Shown here piece by piece: positions 13,941 through 25,511 of a stretch of DNA of 64,000 nt. The notes beneath the pieces were generated by a model, which was given only the letters and a program-made list of their open reading frames with translations, made no database searches and had not been told where the DNA came from. Made by a program: the position numbers and the translations under genes. The DNA lies in NCBI GenBank assembly GCA_030549775.1, contig CM060175.1:30274762-30338761 (forward strand), given 5' to 3'. Position 1 is the first letter of the stretch, and each line of letters starts with the position of its first letter. This DNA comes from Tamarix chinensis. Lineage: Eukaryota; Streptophyta; Magnoliopsida; Caryophyllales; Tamaricaceae.

Positions 13941-14610
13941 AATAATTATTTAAGCACCCCAATAGTTATTATTAGATTAAGGCTATATAATTAAGTATTC
14001 CTATAAAAAATATAATTATTAAGATTAAGATTACCATAATGATAATAATAATTACAAAACAACTAATTATTACTTTTTGAATAAGCCTAAACTAAATTAG
14101 AAAGCCAATACTCATTAAATTTGTCTATTTTTTTCCCTACTCAAAACTTAAACCTGACCTATTTTAGTCATTAAGCAACATATTACACATGTTCCATAAC
14201 TAACATTAGATCAGTTAACAACTTTAGTTAATAATAAAACACATAACAACCCAAACACACAAAAACAATAAATAAAAGTGATTAATAAACTAAACCTAAC
14301 ATACACTTTCAGAGATAAAATATAATTTTTCAATAATAATTAGATTAAATAACGGAAATGAGCAAAATAAATAGAGGAATAAAGAAAAGGAAAAATAAAT
14401 ACTAAATTACATCAACCTTCACATCAAGGATTCAATAACTTAGTCATATTAAATCATATATTTAAACTAAAGGTAGAAAATATTTATTAAGTAATTAATA
14501 CGCATGATAAAAGTGAAGAAAGTTAAAAAAAATAAGTAAAATAGCAAACTTCATATATATCTCACCCACAAACGAGCACCTCAATAGTTATATTAATATT
14601 TTATAAATAC
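13941..14610. repeat. single AT-rich tandem-family unit
   Basis: Contains the ordered landmarks of the 2965-8690 array (caccccaatagttattatt, ccataatgataata, gacctattttagtcattaag, ttagttaataat, caccaa/cacaaa tract, gagcacctcaatag) in the same orientation. It is one roughly 670-bp copy, isolated from the main array by more than 5 kb. Confidence 0.7.
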
Positions 14611-15371
14611 AATTATATTTATAATTACAATCAATACAACTATAATTAGAATTTATAATATATTAAAGATAATATTAAACATCAGTAACAATATAAGTAG
14701 TATTAAATGAATAATAATAATAACAATAATAGATTATAATTTATTTTGAATAATTAGTAAAGCATAATAATTCTACTATTCATAAATATAAAAATGATAA
14801 TAATTAAAATAATTAGTAATAATTCATTTTATGATAGTTTGTAATAAATACAATGCTAAATAAAAATATTGATTAATAATTAATAATAAAATGATTAATT
14901 AATGATTAATAATTAATAATGATATTCGTTTTTTTGAAAGCTTAAATAATTATTCTTGATAATAAATTAGTATATATTATAAAAGAATAAATAATCATTA
15001 TTAATAAGAAATGCTAATAACTCGTAATAGTCGATAATAAAATTTTATCATAAATCATTGATAATATGTTTTTATTAATACAATATATACTTATTTGGAT
15101 AATAATATTTGTAAACACTAATTAAAACCTATTCAATATTAATAATGAATGCATATAAATAAAAATTATATTGACACATAAAAAATGAAATAAATCATGC
15201 TAAAAAAAAGCTAATGAAAAAAATAAACATATCATTTAATTGACCATCACCATATTAGATAATAATAAACATAAAAATAAGAATAATAATAATAATAAAT
15301 TTATGATAATACCGTATTAGATAATGCCATCAACTACATAAAAATGTTATGCTATAATTATGTATAAAATA

Positions 15372-15420
<49 letters not shown>

Positions 15421-16060
15421 GTAAAAGTAATTAGATAACACAAAAAATAACAAATAAATAATAATAATAATAATAAACAAAGTTCATTGTTTTTAGATTG
15501 GGCATAAATAATCTCTCTTAATTAAAAAATAACAAAAATTTACATTAATAATAATAAATAAAGCATTTTGATAAATGAATATATAATCGTTATCATTATA
15601 TACCTATATTAGAATAAATACTCATAACTCGCAATATTCCATAATACTTTTTTAAATAATTATTAATAATATATTGTGATTAATGTTAATAGAATAATAA
15701 TAACAATAATAATGAATTATAATGTAAATGCTAATAATTAATTTTAATAAAAATACTTGTCAAAAGTCCTTAAAACATATTATTATTATTATTATTAAGA
15801 CAAGATAATGCTATTAAGAATAATAATAGTTATAAATAATTATAAATAAAATAAATAATTAATAATAATATAAATGAATAGATAAAAATTGTAATAAAAA
15901 GTAAAATTAATCTTTGTTAAACATAAATAAAAATGTTTAGTTATCATTTTATTCACCCCTATTTGCATCGTACAAATTTAACTAATAAAGTGCAAAGACG
16001 CTAACCATTGCAAATAAACAATAGCTAGTAATACAAACTATATCATACAAATGTAACTCA
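14611..16060. repeat. AT-only low-complexity region with (AAT)n tracts
   Basis: Dense TAA/AAT/TTA repetition, with a near-perfect (TAA)n run at 15372-15421 and shorter ones near 15457-15475, 15277-15300 and 15778-15798. No genes and no element termini visible. Confidence 0.8.
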
Positions 16061-16867
16061 TTATATTACCTTGACCTTGAGGAACATGAGAGAGAGTTCC
16101 ACAACACAAAAGGGCTAGGACGTCAACACAAAAATCAACGATGTATCATGTATGGCAAGCCAAAAAATTTGCAAATTTTGAAGTGGAGGGTGATATCGAT
16201 GCAATAGTTGTAAAGGTAATAGAGAAAATAGGAGCCACATAATCTTCTAAGTTTGTTTGATGGTTGGGTCTGATACCCTTAGGTTGTATACCACAACTTG
16301 TTTATTCTTTGGTCTCTTTTTTCACAAGAGTGTAAAGCTAGGATGTTACCCTCATTTATAGGGACTCCTAAGCTCATGGCTTTGTATATATCTCAGTGTA
16401 ATTATATTGACCATATATATATATATATATAAAAAAAGAAGTAAATTAATCAAATATTAAATTAGATATCATATTATATTACATTATATCTATTCAAAAA
16501 ACTTTAGACGATGAAAACAAGACATAAGCCATAATTTAGAAGCCACCCATAAAGTAACATACAACATAAAATTATTTCAAGTGGTCAATACGATAAAGCC
16601 AACTTATTTGGTTTAATATAGTAAAAAAATTAACAAACCAAAAACACTAAACAATCAGCAAAGTGATCAACAATATAAAAGCTAAACTATATTATTTACC
16701 CTAAGTTTTATAAAATAACAAACAAATACACAAATATAATAGAGAAATGGAGACAAATGACAAATGAAATGTGTAATTAGTTTATATTAATCTATAAATT
16801 AGGAGGAGTGCTTGAAAAAAAAATTATAAAAAATGACATTTTTTATAAAGTAATATATCTAATTCCA
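16061..16867. other. unidentified stretch, then a degenerate tandem-family unit
   Basis: 16061-16410 is less AT-rich but shows no long open frame or recognised terminus. An (AT)n tract lies at 16413-16430. 16585-16850 retains weak landmarks of the tandem family (acaaaccaaaaacac, gtgatcaac, ataatagagaaatgga). Confidence 0.4.
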
Positions 16868-17197
16868 TGTGCAACTAAAAGCAAGTAATACTGTAAGGAT
16901 AATCATATACCTGTAGAGAAGTTGAACATGAAAGTGGACAAATCAGGTCCCAAATAATTGATGTGAAAGACAAGTTCATCATGCAGATCATCTTTGCTCC
17001 TCCAAACACCCCAAGTCCCCAACCAACACCAGTATATACTCTTAACCAACGGCACGTGAAAATCCCATTCAGGACCATACTTACAAGCACTAACATTAAT
17101 GCTCTTAACCAACGGCATGCAAAAATCTCATTCAAGCTCCGAGTAAAGGAATGGAGCAATGAATCAACCACTAGCAGCATCAACATGAATTGGTGTG

Positions 17198-17311
17198 TCA
17201 TATCCAACGTTGTAGTAACAAATGGTATTCTCATCTACAAGTTCCACTGCTTTGTCTAGATCCACCACATGCTTTCCTCACCTCCACCTCAAAATACCTC
17301 TCAAATTTCTC
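17198..17311 (-). pseudogene. decayed terminal exon (duplicate copy 2)
   Basis: Homologous to 613-801. The acceptor GTTTGTTAG is kept (AG at 17312-17313) and the first residues read EKFERYFEVEV, but about 75 nt are missing and the reading frame after that is lost. The end of the exon near 17198 still aligns with the other copy. Confidence 0.5.
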
Positions 17312-19078
17312 CTAACAAACCTATACATGGATGGATGTAAATATATAAAGCAATTAAATACATACAATTTGAGAAAGCCTTTAAGAGGAAATTAAATAGC
17401 ATCTTCATCCTATCTGATACAAGGATTTAGTGAATTTTCATCCACCCACCCCTTGCTTTCCACGTTGATAGCTCAAGCCTTTTTTCCTCTTTTCCCCCTC
17501 TCAACGTCAAATATTTCTCCATTAACCAATGCTTGTTAAGGCCCCAAGGAAGTCTAAGTACTAATTAGGTGGATTAAAAATAAAAGTCTTTTCCTTGGCA
17601 CCTTACACCAAGAGTCATTGAAAAGAATGCATACTAGATCACTCATATGTTGAGCTATACCAAAGGATGGTTAGTTTTTTGAAGTTTTTTTTTCCAGGGT
17701 TAAGAAAGTTTAAACATGCATTGTGGTAATGTAAATAGCCAAGGCTAGCTTGCTAGAGGTTTAGGATTCCTTAGATAAGTAGCCTAAAAACATTTGATAT
17801 TACTTTTGAAAATAAAAGCACTGTTAGATTAGAGGTTTCTCCCACATTCCTAATCAACTAGTTAGATCCTAAGTAAACTATTTTTACTTTTTTTTAATAC
17901 TAAATTTATCTAACAAAGGATGACATAGTTCTTTTTCAGCAAATAAATTACTTTAGTTAGCATCTCAAACACGAAAAAGCAAATAACATCATTGTCTAGC
18001 TCATATAGGATATTTTGTTTTCGTAGAAGTAGATGTGAAATATCTAATAGCATGCATTAAACTTTTTGGTCATATCATAGCATGCAAATTCTTAAAATAA
18101 TAATAAATAATAATAATAAATAAAAATAATAAAAATAGAGCAGCTCACACAAAGAGAAATCAAAAGTTTTCTACTACCCTCATCCTTGATGCAAAACTAA
18201 AATTAAAGGGAAAAAAAATAAATGTCATGTAATATTACTGTCTGCCTCAAGATAATACCTAAAAATTTTAACCTCAACAAAACCCATAAACAATATATAG
18301 ACAAAGCAGAACATCTAACTCCTAGTCAAGATAGAACTACAACAATGGCATACAAAGCGGGCTGATAACACAATCATGTAATAAAAAGGGCAGTAAGTAT
18401 TATTTCCCTAAGTTTGAAACTTAAATAACAAATGTGACTACAGGAAGGGGGGAAAACTAAATAAGATAAGAACAGAAGAATGTAAATCTGGGTTTTTTCT
18501 TGAAGAGATTTCAGTAGACAATAAAATATGGTGTCAAGGGAAAACAAGGAACTGTTTTCTTCTTCTAAGTTTGATTCATTTCATGTGGTGTCACTCATTA
18601 TTTTTGGAAAACTCTATTACTACCCTTACCTTTTTGCTACTATCAAGTATATAAAAAACAGAAATGAAGAGATTTCAGTAGACAATAAAATAAGGTGTCA
18701 TGGGAAGCGATGAACTTTTAAATTGGAGTTTTAGTAATGATAATAATTTTTTTTTAAATATGTATGCGTGTGTGAGGGTGTGTCATATTATTATTCATCG
18801 ATCAATATTGATTTCTCAAAATTAATCAAAAACTATCGTAGCAGATCTAGCCCCAACTGGCATCAATTCTATCTCCTAAAAAAATATTGCTAATTCTTTA
18901 ATTGTACGCCTTTCATAAGAAATTACATGATTACAGGTTCCCAAATATGGAATAAAATGAGAATAGGAAGCATTGTGTACCTCTTGGCATGCAACTATAT
19001 AAGCTTCCAATCTAGACAGCCAGTAATCCTAGCATAAAATATGCAACGACTATAAAGCTCTTAGGTACCTTTCCCCTA

Positions 19079-19264
19079 GCGGCGGATTGCATAACCGTCT
19101 CTTATCATTTTGTGTGAACTTCTACCAATGGCTTGAATGCCATCTCCATTAGAACAACCATCAGATCCACCGGAACACCACTTTCTCTCTCGCTCAATCT
19201 GCCTTTTGTAGTCCTTCATTCTTTCACTGAGAGAAGCCTGCTTATAGTAGGAACTTTCTCTTGC
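19079..19264 (-). pseudogene. exon relic of unidentified gene, open for 62 codons (copy 2)
   Basis: The minus strand is open from just after a TAG at 19265-19267 to a TAG at 19076-19078. It includes SLSERMKDYKRQIERERK followed by a small-residue stretch (CSGGSDGCSNGDG). The equivalent frame in copy 1 is cut at 2716. The preserved residues are basic and charged, as in a helical linker. The family is not recognised. Splice sites at its edges are ambiguous. Confidence 0.4.
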
Positions 19265-19482
19265 CTACTGAACATAAGCCAAAATCTATAGGGTTCCCAT
19301 CAATATAAACGTTCATGCATGACTCCTGATGTAAATCAGCAATATAGTTCACTGTACTTTTTATCCCAAATCATACAGGCAAATTCTAAGAACAAGTATA
19401 TCTACCAACCAGGTATTTTCTTATTATGAATCATAATTGATAATTCAGCAGTTGCGCCAAATTTAGATAAGAATTTGAGCTA

Positions 19483-19692
19483 CTATCTAGATTTAGCACA
19501 AACCATCTTTTGTGATACTTCTTTATCAATTATTTCAGCAAGATATGTATGTTCTCTAATGTGTAATTTTTTTCTTATGTAAGAACTTGGCAAACTACCG
19601 AATATTATCCCATCATTATCAATTTCCCGTAAACATCGATGTGGAACACCACCAGACAGCCTAGCACCACCACCTCCTATTAGGGAAACAAA
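19483..19692 (-). pseudogene. module A exon, unidentified gene (copy 1)
   Basis: The minus strand is open for 69 codons to a TAG at 19483-19485. The peptide includes GGGARLSGGVPHRCLREID, then IIFGSLPSSYIRKK and YLAEIIDKEV. In the paralog at 24.3-24.4 kb a preceding segment (AFEDLFDLFPIGG) is in frame with it. Here a 2-nt insertion (ttaggg in the plus strand where the paralog has ttgg) separates them and produces a stop. After the VPH residues this copy diverges from the copies at 24.3 and 33.2 kb. I cannot name the gene. Together with the two exon relics just downstream (19079 and 17198) it looks like one minus-strand gene that has died. Confidence 0.4.
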
Positions 19693-19924
19693 TCAAACAA
19701 ATCCTCAAATGCCAGCACAATATTACCCAAAAGTAAAAAATCCAAACAGAAAAGTTCATCTCACAAACCTTTAGTTCCTCTATTTCATCCACTTCCTTTA
19801 ATAGTAGCCCAACAAATTTTTGCATAAAAACAAAGAAAACATCCAGCATGATGCATAACAAAATCGAGGTCCAAAACAAACAACCATTGTAGTTGAATCC
19901 ATCTGAGGTTATGGCATGTGGCAC
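19693..19924 (-). pseudogene. module A upstream exon (copy 1)
   Basis: The minus-strand frame contains FVGLLLKEVDEIEELK, followed by GTTTGT, a possible donor. The same frame occurs with few changes at 24401-24646 and 33222-33440. Three directly repeated copies keep this frame open, which could reflect recent duplication rather than selection. The next exon-like block (AFEDLF...) begins after a TATTGTGC[AT]G acceptor; in this copy the site reads TGCTGG, so the acceptor AG is lost. Confidence 0.4.
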
Positions 19925-20225
19925 ACAAAATACTGGGAATTAAATAACTATTTTTATTAATATTAATTTATGAATGAAGAATGATAAAATTTTATATAAA
20001 TATGCCATATTCAAAAAACAAAACATACTAAAATTTCTCAAGGCTTACATATATTAGATATCATATATAACCAATGAAATGCACAAAAATGGAAGAGAAA
20101 AGTTGATGAAATAATAAACTGAAATTAATATAAATAATCGATTATGACTGATGAAATAATAACCATGTACTTTATCTCAAAAGTATTAAGCACTCTAAAA
20201 GCTGATTTACTTTCTTATTATTAAT
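19925..20225. repeat. module B, partial copy 1
   Basis: AT-rich spacer shared with 21425-22235, 24690-25510 and 33500-34240 (landmarks gatgataaaatt, atgccatat, ttacatatattagatatcat, aataatcgattatgac, actctaaaagct). This copy stops after about 300 bp, where module C begins. Confidence 0.7.
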
Positions 20226-20230
20226 ATAAC

Positions 20231-20740
20231 CAGTTGTGAATTTGAACTGCCAATGCTCTGATTTTATTTTATTTTTTCCTCTCTCAAATGGAAAGGAGGG
20301 GGGGAACACTTTTGACCCATAGCCTTCCCTATTTTGGAGGCACTTCTTCCTCACCAGACTTAAAACAAATAATTGCCCAGATTTGCAAACAAATTGCGGA
20401 AGCAAATAACAAACAATCATACTTTAACAAATTTACCTGAAGAAACTTCTTCAACAATTCAAAAGCAGTCATCTGAAAGATCTTTGCAAATGTTTACGCT
20501 ACAAACGTCGTTCCTACTGATCTAATCACTAAACCCTATTTTAAGACTTAATTAAGAAAACTAACCTAGATCTAAGCATAACTACATAGAAACACACACC
20601 CTTGCTCCCTTTTGGAACCCTTGGAAAGGCAAATTAAGAGGCCAAATAAGGAGAAGACATCCATGTCTTAGCAAAGATCTAACGAACGTGTAGGTGAAAG
20701 AAAACAGATATTAAGCTAAGCATTGAATCTAAAACAAAAG
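20231..20740 (-). repeat. module C, copy 1, with a short exon relic
   Basis: Directly repeated at 22391-22885 and in part at 25512-25830 (landmarks aactgccaatgctct, ttcctcaccagactt, gaagacatccatgtcttagc). On the minus strand, ATCTTTCAG is followed by a frame reading MTAFELLKKFLQ up to a GTAAAT donor near 20438-20443. In the copy at 22.6 kb the corresponding residues are FELMKKFLK before the same donor; in the copy at 25.5 kb the donor is lost. The function of the gene is unknown. Confidence 0.5.
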
Positions 20741-20889
20741 TATTCTCCAAGTGTTTAATTATTATGCCACCATATTCACCGAATGATATGAAATAAATGG
20801 TTCAATTATCAGCTCCACAACAATTAGTAGATTCGCTTAAGCACCCAGCAAGAAAAGACAATATCATACCCTCCAATTAGATGAGAGCA

Positions 20890-20984
20890 ACTCAACTCCA
20901 CAGCAACAACTGCTTCAGTAGACGTTCAATCATATCTGTCAACTCTGATGTGCTCCCCGAAGCAAACTTATTTAGGAGTTTGAC
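20890..20984 (-). pseudogene. PGM/PMM-like pseudogene, exon after the sugar-binding loop (copy 1)
   Basis: After an acceptor ATTGGCAG the minus strand reads VKLLNKFASGSTSELTDMIE and then loses the frame. The following codons, read one base shifted, give EAVVAVEL. From memory, plant PGM-like proteins related to Arabidopsis At5g17530 continue from ...DDGAYLM into VK(L/I)LNKLA...SKVLTDLVEGL, which fits. Compared with the copy at 30.9 kb, codons for about eight residues (GIGVGxKV) are missing. A dead exon. Confidence 0.55.
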
Positions 20985-21143
20985 CTGCCAATAAATTCGT
21001 AACAAAATTGAGAGTAGATGAAATATACATGTCCCCAACATGTGACAGAAGGGGCTTAAAATATATCTATTGAAAAGTGTGATAAGTGCGAGTATCAGTA
21101 ATGGGCAGAGGAGTGACTTTCATGAAAATGACTGAAAACTTAC

Positions 21144-21239
21144 CATGAGATATGCACTATCGTCAAGCCAATGGTTCCCTTTAAAAGCTCCATGACCACT
21201 GGTCTAAATAGCCAAATGTGCCTCCCCACCTACAGACTT
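21144..21239 (-). pseudogene. PGM/PMM-like pseudogene, sugar-binding-loop exon (copy 1)
   Basis: A 96-nt exon with a GTTAG acceptor (AG at 21240-21241) and GTAAGT donor (GT at 21142-21143). It reads SVGGEAHLAI, a TAG stop at 21204-21206, then TSGHGAFKGNHWLDDSAYLM. E-x-SGH followed by a D-rich segment and a Y is the phosphosugar-binding loop of the alpha-D-phosphohexomutase superfamily, here in the form used by plastid-type PGM-like proteins (ETSGHGALKENHWLDDGAYLM-like, from memory). The in-frame stop replaces the E of the loop. Splice sites are still perfect, so decay seems to have begun after duplication of a normal intron-containing gene. Confidence 0.65.
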
Positions 21240-21424
21240 CTAACAAAGTTTCCAATTCATGTAGGCAACACATGACATCTATACCAGAGATGGAACTAAG
21301 TTCATCATATTATTCTTCAGAACTGCCTACATGGCATACTTTTCCGTGGGGATATGGTTAAAAAATATACTTGATGCATAAATCACAATACATACAAAAG
21401 AACCGCTGCATCATAAGCACAATA

Positions 21425-22235
21425 ACATATTTAAAAGAAGGATGATATAATTCCATATAAATATGCCATATTTAGGAAACATACTAAAATATCTCAATAA
21501 CTGGAGGCTTACATATATTAGATATCATAAATAACCAATGAAACCCACAAAAATACACGAGAAATGTAGATGAAGTAGTAAATAGAAATTAAAATAAATA
21601 ATCGAATAAGACCTATGAAATAATAAACACGTACTTTAGTTAAAAAGTGTCTAGTACTCTAAAAGCTTATTTAATTTTATATTATTAATTCATTTCAAAT
21701 GACGAGACTCATTGCGTTTCGAAGTAAATCCACTACCGCTCTAAATTTTTTATCACAACTTTAACATAATTAATATCAAATAAAGTAATAATAATAAATT
21801 ACATTAATAAAAAGGTCAACATGAATCAAACAGGAAAAATAAGATAGGGGTGCAAGGACAATTAAGAGCTAGTTCACAGTCATTAACTATTTTCATGCAA
21901 TGTGACTCATTTAAGGAACAAAATCTAATAATACCAATATATTAATTACCATTTTAAATAAAGCATTATCAAATAAACTAATAAAAAATAAAGTCGCTAT
22001 GAATCAAACAATGATGTAGGGAATAGTGAAAGAAATTGTATTGTAGAGAAACGAAGAAAATAAATGGGGTCAAGGACAGCAGGTTGAAGAAGATAATGCA
22101 TGAGAAACAATTGAGTAAATGGTTGGAATGATTATAGTTATTATTTAGAAGAACTAATGATATGATTTAAAATTATTTTATAAAAAATGCCTTACATGGT
22201 AAAGTACTGAATACTAAATTAGATAGAATATATTA
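21425..22235. repeat. module B, full copy 2
   Basis: About 810 bp, homologous to 24690-25510 and 33500-34240 in direct orientation. No coding frame is shared among the copies. An (AT)n tract follows at 22313-22342. Confidence 0.75.
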
Positions 22236-22310
22236 TTTTATATTTACTTGTTTGTGGCTCATGCCATGAATGACGGTATGAACGCTTCATCAAACAAAAT
22301 AGGGAGTATG

Positions 22311-22345
<35 letters not shown>

Positions 22346-22390
22346 AAGTCCTCAAAGACGCACAAAATCCTGAAATTAAAAGTTCAATGG

Positions 22391-22885
22391 ATGTTAATTT
22401 CAACTGCCAATGCTCTAATCAAATTTTCTTTTTCTCTCTCATTTGGATCAGGGGAAAAAACACTTTTGAACCATCAACCTCACTTATTTTGGAGGCAGTT
22501 CTTCCTCACCAGACTTGAAACAAATAATTGCCCAAATTTTAACACAAATTGCATAAGCAAATAATAAACAATCTTACTTAAACAAATTTACCTTAAGAAA
22601 CTTCTTCATCAATTCAAAAACAGACAATCGAAAAAGCTTTGGAAATATTTATGCTACAAACGTATTGCCTGCTAATCAAATCACAAGACCCTGTTTTGAG
22701 ACTTATTTAAGAGAACTAACCTAGATCTAACCACAACTACATAAAAACACACACCCCTGCTCCCTTTTAGCACCATTGGAAAGGCAAATTAAGAGACCAA
22801 ATAAGGAGAAGACATCCATGTCTTAGCAAAGATCTAATGAACGTGTAGGTGAAAGAAAATAGATATTAAGCTAAGCATAAAATAT
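22391..22885 (-). repeat. module C, copy 2
   Basis: See the entry at 20231. In this copy the exon-like frame reads VFELMKKFLK before GTAAAT. Confidence 0.65.
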
Positions 22886-22889
22886 CCAG

Positions 22890-23075
22890 GTTCATCATAA
22901 GGTTCATAATATTCTTTAATGCGTCAAGGTTCATTATAGTCTTTAATGCGTCAAGGTTCATTCTCACTTTCAATGTCGTTCAAAACAACTGTCAATCTGA
23001 TAAGTTAAGTACAATTACGTTGCACAGAGAATCTGGATATGTAAGATATATTCAAAACAACAAAGGGTCCAGACA
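22890..23075. repeat. module F, copy 1 (tandem tctttaatgcgtcaagg units)
   Basis: Short repeats of tctttaatgcgtcaaggttc (22913-22963) lead into ctttcaatgtcgttcaaaacaactgtcaatctgataa-type sequence that recurs at 29845-29970 and, diverged, at 29977-30110. The homology ends at gggtccagaca, where an LTR starts. Confidence 0.65.
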
Positions 23076-23952
23076 TGATGTGAATTTTATGAATTTATAT
23101 TTAAGTAATTTTGAAAATTGCGGTGAATTAATTACTTATAATTGTTTGTCTTATTTGTTGAATTAATAGGAGAATAATGTAGCATATGGTTTTTGTGGAC
23201 TTGGACATAGTTGCTGAGAAGTACAGAATATGTTTTGGAGTGTAGAGATTATGTAATATTTTGTTAAATATTTTTGTAATCCCATATGATGCATTCGCCG
23301 GTCGGAATGGGCTAATGGAAATTAGGACGGTTGTATAATCTGCCACCCGGTCCTTAATTTGGACTAGATGGATTGTGGATTAATCAATCCTTAATGACCA
23401 TGATTAGCTAAAGTTGTTTTAGCTGATGGAAAATTAAGCCTTAAGCTTAATTGTATTTGGGACATTTTTGATGTTGGTTGTAATTGGGCTGGTCGACACT
23501 TCATTCTTTTGATGCTTGGTGGAATGTGGGCTAGTCGACACTTCATTCTTTTGGCCCAAAATTTTGTATCGCCGTCCATGCAGGCCTATATCGTCCGTAT
23601 GTATTTTTCGAGTATACGGCCTTCTGTGTACATATATATAGGCGGAATACATTGTAATATACACAACTTTGACAGAAATAACATCAGTTGATATTTTTCT
23701 CTCGATCTCTCTCGCGACTTCTTCTCTCTTGGCGATTCTCTCATTCGCTTCTCTTCTCTAATTCTGTCTCGTTCTCACCTTGATCGATCTTGATCATTCA
23801 CCTTCTAATTTCAGTTGCCATTGAATCAATTGTGCTTCTGAAACTTTGGTTCTTCCTTTGGAAAGTTTTCCTTAGGCTGTGCCGGCGAAAATCGAACGTT
23901 GCGCTCGATTAAATCTCTCGATCCTTTGCAAAACCCTAACCGGTTTCCATCA
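23076..23952 (+). mobile_element. LTR of a copia-like retrotransposon (solo or truncated)
   Basis: 877 bp bounded by TGATG at 23076-23080 and CATCA at 23948-23952, with a TATA-like tacatatatataggcgg at about 23626-23642 and a C/T-rich leader (tctctcgatctctctcgcg) after it, as in an LTR R/U5 region. It is followed by tttggta, which resembles the first bases of the initiator-Met tRNA primer-binding site (tttggtatcagagc), and then by unrelated module A sequence. Left flank agaca (23071-23075) and downstream agact (23960-23964) are similar, but the second is 7 nt beyond the LTR end, so a target-site duplication is not established. Confidence 0.6.
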
Positions 23953-23965
23953 TTTGGTAAGACTG

Positions 23966-24689
23966 AAACCTTATAATTAAGAGAAAATAAGATCTCTAAT
24001 TTAATAACACCAAATAAGAAAAGATAAATTAATCAAACATAAAAAAAATTAAAACAAATCTTGATGCTTGCCCAAAATTGATAATCTAACCTTAAAAAAA
24101 ATCTGGGAATATAAATTTAAATATTGGGCAGTAGAAAATCATCAACCAAATTATCTATTTAAAAATTCAAATATGGAGTTTTACGGACTATATTCATATG
24201 TTTTTTACCTAAGAACAAGAAACTAAAATTGAGATTTTTGGAAATAACCTCCCAATGCACTGTTTCAGGCCTGTATCAGAACATTATCAAAACAGGTATA
24301 GCATATGCTACCTACCAACCCCTTGCCTATACATACCTCCACAGATAGAGAACATAAAATTGATGTGGAACAAGACCGACCAGCCTACCACCACTACCTC
24401 CTATTGGAAACAAATCAAACAAATCCTCAAATGCCTGCACAATATTACCCAAAAGTTAGAACCCCATGTAGAAAAGTTCATCTCACACACATTTAGTTCC
24501 TCTATTCCATCCACTTCCTTCAATAGTAGCCCAAAAAATTTTTGCAAAGAAATAAAGAAAAGATCCACCATGATGAATGAGAAAATCGAGATACAAAACC
24601 AATAACCACTATAGTTCAATCCATCTGACGCTATGGCATGCTGCACACAAAATACTGGGAGTTAAATAATTATTTTTATTAATATCAAT
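23966..24689 (-). repeat. module A, copy 2, with exon relics
   Basis: Homologous to 32805-33500 along its length and to 19640-19924 in part. On the minus strand a good acceptor (TTGTGCAG) precedes a frame reading AFEDLFDLFPIGGSGGRLVG, then LVPHQFYVLYLWRYV and a stop (about 24340-24440). Upstream of it is KFFGLLLKEVDGIEELN (24401-24646 frame). This is the least damaged version of the AFEDLF exon among the three. The gene is unidentified. Confidence 0.55.
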
Positions 24690-25510
24690 TTATAAATGAG
24701 GGATGATAAAATTCTATATAAATACGCAATATTTAGGCAACATACAAAAATTTCTCAATGACTGGAGGTTTACATATATTATATATCATATATAACCGAT
24801 GAAACGCAAATATATAGAAGAGAAATGAAGATAAAATAATAAATAGAAATTAAAATAAATAATCGATTATGACCGATGAAATAATAAACAAGTACTTTAT
24901 TTCAAAAGTATGCAGTACACTAAAAGCTGATTTATTTTTATATTATTAATTCATTTCAAATGACGTGACTAATTGCTCTCTGAAGTAAATCCCGTACTGC
25001 ACTTAATTTTTTTTATCACAACCTTGACATAATTAATATCAAATTAAGTAACAATAATAAATTACATAAATAAAAAGGTCAACATGAATCAAACAGATAT
25101 AAGACATGAAGAAAAATAAGATAGGGGTGTGACGACAATTAAGATCAAGTTCACGGCCATTAACTAGTTCATGTAACGTGAGTCATTTGAAGCATCAAAA
25201 TCTAATAATAAAAATATATTAATTACTGTTTTAAATAAAGCGATATCACATAAATTAATAAAAAGAAGAGTCGCTAGGAACCAAAAAATGATACAAGGAA
25301 TAGTGAAAGAAATTGTGTTGCAGAGAAAGAATTAAATAAATGGGGTCGAAGATAACAAGTTGAAGAAGAAAATGCATGAGAAACAATGAATATATGGTTT
25401 GAATAATTATAGTTATTATTTAGAATAACTAATGATATGATTTAAAATTATTTTATAAAAAATTCCTTACATGGTAAAGTACTGAATACTAAATTAGATA
25501 TAATATATAT
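24690..25510. repeat. module B, copy 3
   Basis: Direct repeat of 21425-22235 and 33500-34240. It ends abruptly at gatataatatatattcac, where module C resumes, the same order as at 22.2-22.4 kb but with the first 120 bp of C missing. Confidence 0.75.
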
Positions 25511-25511
25511 T

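Larger units (their letters stand above)
16868..19275 (-). repeat. 2.4 kb segmental duplicate, copy 2
   Basis: Partner of 376-2815 in the same orientation (see that entry for landmarks). It differs by small indels, for example added AAT repeats near 18097-18135, and an extra tgttctaatggagatgg-type stretch in the exon near 19140. It abuts the module cluster that starts near 19.48 kb, so the duplicated gene segment probably continued into that cluster. Confidence 0.75.
20741..21424 (-). repeat. module D, copy 1 (PGM/PMM-like exons)
   Basis: Direct repeat of 30725-31460 (landmarks ttcaccgaatgatatgaaat, tcagctccacaacaattagt, gcaaacttatt, aatgactgaaa, ccatgagatatgcac, aagccaatggtt). It contains two minus-strand exon relics of a phosphoglucomutase/phosphomannomutase-like gene, listed separately. 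Confidence 0.7.
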
